Position numbers and translations under genes: made by a program
From: Ornithodoros turicata
Lineage: Eukaryota > Arthropoda > Arachnida > Ixodida > Argasidae
Length of the DNA: 64,000 nucleotides
Assembly: GCF_037126465.1 (NCBI RefSeq)
Contig: NC_088203.1
Span: forward strand, 88,536,668-88,600,667
Direction: 5' to 3'
In this document: one piece after another, positions 55,718 to 64,000 of the stretch
Numbering within the stretch: the first letter of the stretch is position 1
Layout: each line of letters begins with the position of its first letter
Notes under the pieces: model-generated
What the model saw: the letters and a program-made list of their open reading frames with translations, nothing else
Told to the model about the DNA's origin: nothing
Databases searched by the model: none

Positions 55718-55817
55718 TGTGACATATGTGTCCTGTTGTAAATTATTTTGGACTTTCTGTGCCCCTCCTACTGGGACCCTTTCAGGGTTTGTAGTATGTC
55801 ATAAAAAAAAAAAAAAA

Positions 55818-56827
55818 CTGTGGACAGGGTAATATATATATGGTAAGGAGTTTGCACGTCACTAACGCGTAAACTATGGGAGCTGCTTCGCTGTAATTCC
55901 TAAAATAATTTAGAAGTTACGTAATAAATCGGCAAAGGAGCAGCGAGACATCCTGGGAGTAACACTCATAAATTTAACTAACCGCACCAAACATGTGTGC
56001 AAGCAGGGAGCATTTGTTTTAGCTGACGCCTTGACACCTTAAAAGCTATTAAAGGAGAAGTAAAAGAACGCTTCAGATATTATTTTGTTGATGTACGGCG
56101 CGTTGCGCGACAAACGATGTGAACTTTTGCACAAGAACAATGATTGCAACCGACCATCTGACCCGTAACAACGTCCATAGAAGAAAGAAGAGAGAGGCGG
56201 TGCCCTCTGCGCAATGACAGTGCATCACTGCGCACGAGAGGACGTAGACTGGGGACAGACCACGTGACAAAGCGTCTGTCCACTCACAGGGCAGCTATAA
56301 GTCGGGAGGGGGTCGGGCTCGTAGGCTCACTTCAAATACGTCCCACACATGAAAGCTCACGCGCGTTTCACGTTTGGCTGTTATACCCTTATTTGGGAGC
56401 TGACCAATGAGGTCGCTCCTTAGAGGGAGACTTCTCAAGGATTCGAAAAAATTAGGCAAGCATCTTATCGAACACGGACCGCACCCTTGATACCGAATAC
56501 AACATTCGCATTCATTTTATGCGAATAATTAATTCATAAATCACGACAATACCAAACCGAAACCAAAATGCAAAGCGCACAACACTTCGCACGGAGGAAG
56601 ATACTATGACGTCACCCAGCATTGTCGTCTGCTGCCAAGCTTGCGTTCTTCCATACCGGATTACGTCAACAGTGTTGCTTTCAGCGCCCTCTTGCTTCAT
56701 AGAGGCGAAGCGCTCACTTCGTAATAATTCGTTCGAATAAAATCTGCGCACTTTGGGAACGCGGTATTTCGTATGTTCCTGACACCCCAAGGATTACTGC
56801 TATGTCACAATCGTTGTGATGATTTTG
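55818..56827. other. Non-coding stretch, nothing recognised
   Basis: Short frames on the minus strand without motif. Confidence 0.5.
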
Positions 56828-56831
56828 TTAA

Positions 56832-57651
56832 AGGTACTGTAAAGCAGCACCGATCAAATGTCATTTAGTGTGGATATTCGATAGTCCAACCCACCAGGAC
56901 AAAAACTGTGCAAGTTTCATTCCAATCGACGGTTCAGTTAATTAGAAAATTACAATTAAAGATTACGGGCAACACTGTACTAGGTATTCGAAATGAATCC
57001 GTACTTCTGACACATACGGCGGCCACCACATTGCATGCGTATAACACTGGGCCCGACATAACAATCCACCACAATCCACCATAAAATCCACCCCTGCAAT
57101 CCACACAACGATCCACATCTGAGGATAAACGGATAAGCGAACTGAAATGAAATGCTGAGCCGTTGAAAAAAATGTGTCAGACGTTCAAGAAGCCAGACAG
57201 CGTCGGGACTTGTTTGTTCACAGAGGTTCACAGAGAGAGTTTGTTCGTTCGAAAGAGGCCGCGAACAAAAGGAGCGCGCAGGCGCAGCAGAGAAGTAGGG
57301 AGAGCCCCCATCGAACAGCGGCCAGCACTGGGTTACTTCGCAAAAACAGGGGTCAACAGGTTAAACTGTTAACAAGGGTTTCAAAATGCAGGTAAACTAA
57401 TAATATGGTTACTAAAATAACGAAGTTCCGATGTCATAGTGTGTAATACCAATTTTCAGTGTTGCCCGCTGTACAGGGGGTTGTTTGACACCAGGCGTCG
57501 CACCGCTCCACTACGGCGCATCTTTCATGGCAAATTAAAAATATTTATTGCGCGTTGTCGGTCGTAGGGTTCCGCATATGGTATTTAGAAGCAACAAAGT
57601 CTCTAGTCACATCACCGGCATATCATGCTTGTCTACTGCTTTACAGTACCT
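56832..57651. mobile_element. TTAA-flanked MITE with AGGTACTGTAAAGCAG termini
   Basis: The 16-bp termini AGGTACTGTAAAGCAG are perfect inverted copies, and TTAA is intact on both sides (56828-56831; 57652-57655). 820 bp with no transposase. Perfect ends and target site suggest it is among the youngest DNA elements here. Confidence 0.9.
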
Positions 57652-57655
57652 TTAA

Positions 57656-58913
57656 GCACGCATGGAAAAAGAGAAGTTGCCGAACTGCACGGACAGTTGA
57701 CCTATACTCGCATAACGTATACGTGCTCTTATATGCTTCCAAGTGAAGCTAAAAATAGGGGAGAATGATTTAGACAGAGAAGATGGACAATGCACCATGA
57801 AAGTCACGTCCTTTTTCAAACCTTTATTTTAAAGTCAATCTTTTATTTAAAGAAGTTTAAAAAGCCAGAGGAAAAAAACACTTCTACTGAAAAGTACCTT
57901 GAAGCAGAATACGATATATTTGTTTAATGAAAAATAAATTGAATAGGGAAAACATATTCATATACTTCTTCTTAAATTTAATTTATGTAACATGTTTTTC
58001 ATCGACTACAGGAAACACATAAATTCTCGAGTCTGAATTGTTTCCGTAAAACTAAGAAACAATCAAAAGCAAAACCGTGCTACTTTTAAACTTGTAATGT
58101 AAAAGTTCTGCCTGAACTCTTTCAGTCTAGAGCAATGTAAACAAACATACAAGAAAACATCCGCCGGCCACTCATGCTTTCAGCGGACTTAGCAGGCGCC
58201 AATTTTGAAAAGAAACAAACAGACGTGGTTTTTGGATTCGAGAGACTCCATTCGCCGTTTTTTGGCACTGAGATCTGGATTCCCGAATCTCGAATCCCTG
58301 CCTAGGATTCGAGGGCTCGCGGGTTCGGTTGGCACATCCCTAGTAAATACGTTCCGGAGTACGAAGACAGGCGCAGTACTTCATTTCTTCATACTGTACG
58401 GATAACAAATAGACAACGGATACTACAGTACACCGAACAAATACTCCAAATATTACAGAAATATTAGTCAGAGTGTTCTAACACGAAGTACATATTACAT
58501 TAGCCCACTTCCTCGTTATTAGAATAGCACACGCCCAGCGGTGTAACAACACCCCAAAACGGTATGCAGACGTTAACAAACCAACAGGTTAAAAGGTAGA
58601 AAATCCTACAAACAGGTGGGGAAATGTTAAGGGAAGAGCCGCAGTAGACTCTCACGCAGAACGATATCATTTTCTTCCTTGGTCTTTTGGATGAGGTGTC
58701 TTCAGAAGAGGAACAGTTTATGTTCGGAATATCGCCAGCTCTCGTCCCGCTTACATATTAAATAATAAAGTTTTAAAGATCCGCATCCTCTCTGCAGCAA
58801 AGGAAGTAACCAGCGACAGTAACATCATGATGACGTAAGCCAGGCACGCGAATGGGAGCACTACGAAGGCGATTTTCTCCGATCTCGTCTGCTTCACATT
58901 CGTACCGCAAGCG
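57656..58913. other. Non-coding stretch with a hAT-type right end
   Basis: 58230-58343 contains GATTCGAG/CTCGAATC inverted phrases and ends GGTTGGCACATCCCTAG, the style of hAT termini (CTAGGGATGTGCCAACC inverted). No left partner was found. The rest is AT-rich and non-coding. Confidence 0.45.
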
Positions 58914-59240
58914 TGTATTCACACGAGCGACATTCCCCGCAGAAGCGGAAGACGCGAAAAACGTCATAGCTTTCTGAGCGTCAGCGCTCAACGTCCAGTG
59001 TTCACGTACACTACTGACCGTGGGGCATATCCTGCTACACAGCAAACAAGATATCCCGTAGGAGACGACAGGAAAGACGCTGACGGTGTCGTCTGCAAAG
59101 TGCGCAGTATGCCACTCCCGATATTCCGCACCGTGTGAATGCTCAACATAACACGGGAACGAACTTCGCCTCTGTGAGCAGTGTTTTATCTTTTTCTTCC
59201 ACTAGAATCTTCCGTGCGGATGAGGCTCGTGTAAATACAC
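58914..59240. mobile_element. Foldback MITE, GTGTATTCACACGAGCGAC termini (copy 2)
   Basis: Left GTGTATTCACACGAGCGACA and right inverted GTGTATTTACACGAGCCTCA. The interior shares GGTGTCGTCTGC and CTCCCGATATTCC with 8882-9200. Confidence 0.75.
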
Positions 59241-61251
59241 AATATACGAAGCGAAAATTCCTCACAAATACCCCGACTTTCCCTTGCCTCGCGCTTACAT
59301 CGCGACCATGTCGCGTGGAGCACGATGTTGGGCTCCTGTCTGCACGGACACGCCCGACGCCAACCCAGCAACGATAGATTCCACAACCGCTCACAGAAAG
59401 TCCGTGACTCCGCGGTCTGCAGACGCCGTCGCAACAGCCCTCCGGTCGGTCGCAATGGGTTCCCCGACCGCTCCCTGATTGGCCTTGTCCGAGTTACGTT
59501 TTCTTCAATTTCCTGAGAAGGGGTTCCGGAATACTCTTAACGTTCTCAACGGGCGTCCTCTTGTAATCCATTTCATCAAATTGCACATAGACTATTTCAC
59601 TAATTTGCGTTGGACTTTCGTCGTTATTGTCGATAACGAACGAGGATCAACACGAGGCTATAGTTTCGGAATCGATCGTGAAGGATGCAATAGTCCCTTT
59701 AATAATAGGTTAAAAGTTGGGCAGCAATACAACATAGTTGAGTAACGATCGACCTGTTCCGTTACCGTGTTTAGTTGCAGCCGCACATGGGATGCAGTTA
59801 TCTGCAGTTCGGGGAGTTGTATGGCCTTATCGCATAACACGCTCCTATTCATCATTCCGAATGATATCGCTGTCCCTCCTGATTCGTTCAACATTGCAGG
59901 CGTATGCCTTATTTATAACACGTTGTGTTTATAACGTTAATGGACGAGAATGGCGCTTGTTCCGCTCTACCCTTAAATCAAGAATAACAACAAAATGTAT
60001 CAATCTGCGAAGTAGTTTGCAGCGCGTTCTGCGGCGACAGTGAGCGCGCGGATGGGGGATGGGGAAGGGGGAGTGCTGATGTCGCTCGGTGGTTTTCTGT
60101 CTCTTTGGTAGTGGTTCAGGAGTCCAGTGTAGGAATAGCAGATTTCGTGGCGTGACCGTCTCAGATCCAATCCAATATAATTGTATCCCGATTCTTCTAT
60201 AGTTGCTGACTATACTATACTACGTGTGAAACAAGGTTAATATTTTGGGCGGGTTGGTGTGTCATATTAAAATCGATAAAAAAAAAACAGGGTTAAGCGA
60301 TCGGTTCATTTTTCAAACAAGGCTGAACGGTTTATCGCCGGAGATAAGGGCTAATCTAAACTGTCCGGCACGAGGGATGTGTGTATGTGTGTGTGTGTTG
60401 TTGTGGTGGTGGTGGTGGTGGTGAGGGGGGGGGGGGGGGCTACGATACATAAGCATACCTTCTCTGGAAAATAAACATTCTTCGTTGGCAGTTCAGTGCG
60501 ACTGGTTGTCTTTTTCTGTTTCCTCCTTTTGTCCTCGTCTTGCCCCGGCACTGGGGGTTCTTGTCGATTTTAATATACTGTACTCCAAGGAAAAAAAAAA
60601 AAAAAAAGAAACGTAGAACGCCTACACGAAATGACGATGCATTGCATGGACGTGATCTAGTTGCGCGGCGAGCGAACGCAGTCTCCTCTCGCTGCGCGGC
60701 TGCATTTTAGACTTCACATTCAACGATTTCGGAGTTGTTCTTTTCGTCCTTTGAACGAGATACACATTGGAAAAAACCTTTTCCCATATTTCTCTATCAC
60801 ATACACGTCTCAAGCCGTGCGTGTGTACGGGTTGCGACTGTCAAATATTTATTTTCCACAACGTTTTCGCTCATCCATTCCCGCAAGCGACGTCGAAATT
60901 CATGAAAAATGCAACGCGTGTTGCGGTGGATGAGCGTGGACCAGTCGTGCGCCTGTCTTTTTCCTCGTATTGGGAAGACAGGGAATGACAGGCCCGTTAG
61001 CCATCTACGATAAGGAGACGGACGACGAATAGAAACCAGGAAACGAGCTTACGGCTTACAACAGCGCGAGTGATAGGACTTCCAATGGCGGTAGTTCTGA
61101 GGTGCTTTCGCATAAGCTACCATTCTGGGTACCCATCTCTCTCGTAATCTGACTTGTATAGCAGAGAAAGCATTTGCGAAATGATCCTAGTGGTGCGCTA
61201 ATGTTCGTAGCAGTGGTTCTCAACACGACGGTGCTCGCAGGACACCGAGAA
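59241..61251. other. Non-coding stretch with simple repeats and one unpaired MITE end
   Basis: GCAATAGTCCCTTTAA at 59687-59702 looks like a right end of the TTAA type, without partner. (TG)n and (TGG)n at 60378-60422 precede a poly-G run (60425-60439); poly-A at 60590-60606. No gene recognised. Confidence 0.5.
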
Positions 61252-61670
61252 AGTTATATCTAGAGCCACTGAATAAGCTTCGCTTCAGAGTATAGACACT
61301 GAGTTCCAAGCGTGAGCATGCGCCATCTTGTTTCCGCGCCACGGTAGCCACGCGCACGCGCACTTCAGGCGCATTTGAGCGGACGATGCCATCTACCGTG
61401 CGCGGGTGAAACCTTCCTTTCTCTTGCAAGCAGCTCATCAAGGCTGGCGGCCTTCAGCTCGCCTTGACATCCTCGGCACTCTCTGGTGGACAATATATAG
61501 TTGATAACACAACAATCATGCACGCTTCTCTATCCCACAGCGAGCAATATGTTGTCTTTGATCGTCAACTGGGGATGGTACCGGTGTGGTGCGGAAACAA
61601 GATGGCGCTCCATCTCTACCTTGGACCTCAATGTTGATACTCTGAAGCGAAGCGTATTTAATGAAGTTAT
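61252..61670. mobile_element. Foldback MITE with about 85-bp arms
   Basis: AGCTTCGCTTCAGAGTAT and GCGCCATCTTGTTTCCGC in the left arm (61275-61340) return inverted in the right arm (61590-61655), with several mismatches. Arms start near AGTTATA/TATAACT. Target site not determined. Confidence 0.7.
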
Positions 61671-62165
61671 ACCCGCGCAATGATTGGTGACAATTGCTGC
61701 CGAGTCTACTTTTTACAATGCGCGCCGCCCGCGCAACCTTGTCCGACGATGTCGTTGCCAATCACGATGCTAACGAAGAAATATGAGACACTGTGGGATA
61801 TCAAAGGTGGCGTATGGGGCGAAACCTTGCTACAAAACTCAAGTTTCACTTGCAGGAGCTTCGGAGAACCTCGTAGCAAGGTTTGCGATTCTAAGATATA
61901 GGTATAGGCATTTTACGCGAGAAGCGGCGGGGGGGGGGGGGGGGTTCAGGTGGCCAAGTAGGGTCAAACCGGGTGAGATGCCGCATGGGATGAGATGCCT
62001 TATACATTATGATTGCAGGTACCACGCGACAGGAGACGATACTGGACCTTGAGAGTTACTCGGCTCAAAGGCGTTATTATTTTTATTTGGAAGATTTGGC
62101 GGGATTTTGGCGGGAGGATTTGAAAGGATTTCTTCGGCTGTGGTGGCGACGGTTTTTCTTTCTTT
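61671..62165. other. Non-coding stretch
   Basis: A poly-G run at 61930-61944; no motif. Confidence 0.5.
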
Positions 62166-62167
<2 letters not shown>

Positions 62168-62214
<47 letters not shown>

Positions 62215-62318
62215 AAGGAAAAAAAGCCATTAAAGAAACAAATAAATGACACTAGACGTTTTTGAAATTCAAAATTACAAATTAAGATGGCTTCTATGCC
62301 TGCACACTGAGAAATATA

Positions 62319-62350
<32 letters not shown>

Positions 62351-62351
62351 G
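62168..62351. repeat. Two (TA)n tracts with linked dispersed repeat and poly-T
   Basis: (TA)n at 62169-62212 and 62313-62334, the second passing into poly-T to 62351. Between them AAATGACACTAGACGTTTTTG, then CAAAATTACAAA, resembles 26600-26655, which also follows (TA)n. Confidence 0.75.
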
Positions 62352-62872
62352 CTCAGCAATGCGGCTGAGTAAATTTTCACGTACGGACTTCTGAATCCAT
62401 TTGGTGTTATCGTCATGACCTTAACTCTGACTGAAACTTAATGTGTGTTTTGTCTGTGACATAAATGAATTGTAGACACTCGTTCAAGAGCACTCTGAAG
62501 TTTTAACAGTAGCGGAATAAGTGCGGGTTATCACTGCTGTAGTAGCTGTAGAGATGGCTCATGGTTTTCGGGGAGAGAAGCCTTAATGGTATTCATGGGA
62601 GAACTCATAGTGGTATTAACTCAGGGTGAAGCGAGTTGTGAACAGTGTTGTATACATATAGCGCCGCTACTCGTGGCGCCGCTACCGTATTCCCTATTTT
62701 TTTTTTAGTAACGGAGCAGCGATCCCGCTACATTTTAAATTCGCGACGGAAAAAGTATTTCCGCTACAAATAAGTGCAGCGGCGGGATTTCTCCGCTACT
62801 ACTACTGTTCATAGCATGGAACATGCAGTATGGAAGGGTTTTAACTAACATGTCCATTTTTTTTCTTTTACA
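62352..62872. other. Non-coding stretch, nothing recognised
   Basis: Contains repeated (G/C)CGCTAC phrases at 62660-62810. No motif. Confidence 0.5.
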
Positions 62873-63130
62873 AATAAATAAATCAACTTTATTAAGTTTA
62901 TTGATACTCATTTGAACGGCATTTCATATATTCGCACACATATGCACGTAGATACAAAAGCTACAAATAACAAAAAAGAGGGGATGGAGGGTGTGAAGCT
63001 GGGAGAACCAGTCCCGCACTTCTTGTCCCGCCCTTCGGTAATGCATGACAGCAAGGGCTGCAGATGACGGCTGTTCAAATTCACTATTATTATTTTAACA
63101 GACGTAGTACCGGAGGGCTCATTTTTAGCT
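62873..63130 (-). mobile_element. Possible 3' end of a 5'-truncated retrotransposon
   Basis: On the minus strand the stretch ends AATAAACTTAATAAAGTTGA then TTTATTTATTTG, a poly-A-signal-like end and (TTTA)n tail. No coding part remains. Confidence 0.35.
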
Positions 63131-63170
63131 CATAGTGGCGAAACACAAACAGGCTGACTACTCGTATATA

Positions 63171-63615
63171 ACATACTGCATAGTATGGAAGGGAGTTGCC
63201 TCAGGACAGAAGCCGCCGATATTTCGAACAGAGACTGTTCTTCTTCTGGGCACCGTCCTCATCATTGGCATGGTATTTAAAGGGTTAGGTGTGACGTGTT
63301 TAAAGGTTCATGCGAATTGTGGGTCAACAGCCCGGAGGGAAGAAAGGTTCCGTACGGGTTTTTACGGCCGGAGTGAATGGCTGCTTTGTTAGAGTGTGGA
63401 GGGGATTATGTGAACGTAGTGATCTAGGCTACAGACCGGTTACAGAAAAATGGAAGGTTCACGAACACGTGGACGAAACGGGACAACAGGCAAGAATTGG
63501 CAAGCATAGCGAAAGATAAGGAGGTTAGTGGTTACGTGGGGAAAATTCCAGAACCAGCAAAGGGTTTTTTTTTCTTTTTTTTTTTTTCTACCCATCTACA
63601 TACTGCATAGTATGG
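63171..63615 (-). mobile_element. Penelope-like terminal fragment with 18-bp target duplication
   Basis: ACATACTGCATAGTATGG is at 63171-63188 and 63598-63615. The 409 bp between ends in a T-rich tract on the plus strand and contains, near 63211-63250, text of the Penelope pseudo-LTR style (GCCGATATTTCGAACAGAGA then CTGTTCTTCTTCTGGGC). No GIY-YIG or RT coding is left. The direct repeat supports one insertion event. Confidence 0.6.
63222..63248 (-). ncRNA. Degenerate hammerhead-like core in the Penelope-like fragment
   Basis: The minus strand reads CAGAAGA (63248-63242), then a perfect stem GAACAG-TCT-CTGTTC, then GAAA (63225-63222). This is the hammerhead layout with one change in the first box (CUGANGA to CAGAAGA), expected to impair cleavage. 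Confidence 0.45.
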
Positions 63616-64000
63616 GTTACAAAGCTGGTTTTGGTGACGCAGTCAATTGCGAAACTACCGTGAGCGTTTCGGTAGCACATTTCAAACTGTGTTTTGCAAC
63701 GCTATTGTTCGGGACAGTAAACAGTGCGTCGTGTCTTTTGGAACAGGAATATGACAATATACCATGAACGCAACGAGATGGCGCCATAGTCATTGCACTT
63801 CAAACGTACAGCCGACTTTGCTGTGAGCAGTTTGTGACGCAGGTGAAGCATTTCTGAAAAAAATATAATTGCCTTAGTTTACACAGGTTGCCGAACTCAG
63901 TCTTGTTATTGTCTCTCATTAAAGGAGTACAGAGGGTCATCAAAAAAAAAAAAAAATCAGGTTAAGACATCTGATGAAAGTGTGTGTGTCATTATGCCGA
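63616..64000. other. Non-coding stretch
   Basis: A poly-A run lies at 63942-63956. Nothing else recognised up to the window edge. Confidence 0.5.

Larger units (their letters stand above)
51582..55817 (+). mobile_element. CR1/L2-like non-LTR retrotransposon, nearly complete, with canonical 2A motif
   Basis: Order on the plus strand: duplicated 62-bp leader blocks (51621-51682; 51918-51979), ORF1 with 2A motif (to 52889), APE endonuclease and RT (to 55717), 85-bp 3' UTR with GGGACCCTTTCAGGG hairpin-like text, and a poly-A tail at 55803-55817. There is no RNase H. Defects are few: one TGA between ORF1 and endonuclease, one frameshift near 53760, one TAG at 54776, and a 54-bp in-frame insertion. 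That suggests a fairly recent insertion. Target duplication not identified; the 5' edge is approximate. Confidence 0.9.

Overview
The window looks like intergenic DNA from a large, transposon-rich arthropod genome, most likely a tick. The reasons are a tRNA-derived SINE family, CR1/L2-like and I-like non-LTR elements, Penelope-like elements, a mariner, copia fragments and many palindromic MITEs, with a base composition near 45-48% GC. The tick assignment is an inference from repeat style; no host marker gene settles it. I found no intact host gene. The only host-derived protein signals are a possible THAP-type first exon (2007-2102) and an intronless cold-shock-domain fragment of a Y-box protein (41912-42197).

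Layout. 0-13 kb: an RNase H remnant of an I-like retrotransposon, a 237-bp tandem repeat, several TA- or TTAA-flanked MITEs, a pogo-like MITE, and a Penelope-like element (12081-12921) with inverted arms, a GIY-YIG domain and a hammerhead-like motif. 13-24 kb: a MITE holding a truncated retrotransposon end, then a decayed minus-strand CR1/L2-like element (18971-23516). 24-38.7 kb: SINEs, an I-like RT fragment, and a large element with about 225-bp terminal inverted repeats (31519-35508) that holds two MITEs and a further TIR element, which itself holds a SINE. A truncated minus-strand retrotransposon follows. 41-50 kb: a copia-like gag/protease remnant joined to the Y-box fragment and split by an LTR-like insertion, a Penelope GIY-YIG remnant, a decayed mariner, and a hAT-like element carrying a miniature LTR retrotransposon. 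51.6-55.8 kb: a nearly complete plus-strand CR1/L2-like element, the best-preserved gene unit in the window. 56-64 kb: more MITEs, simple repeats and a second Penelope terminal fragment.

The most interesting theme is shared by the two CR1/L2-like elements. In each, the ORF1 N terminus carries a 2A-type ribosome-skipping motif (canonical in the 52-kb copy, mutated in the 23-kb copy). Each is preceded by two copies of a 62-bp block about 295 bp apart; the block contains the start codon, a hydrophobic leader and a terminal CAG. In the 52-kb copy, ORF1 and the endonuclease-RT frame are separated by one in-frame TGA.

Limits: everything was read by eye. Boundaries of decayed elements are approximate, family names rest on motif recognition, and no similarity search was run.
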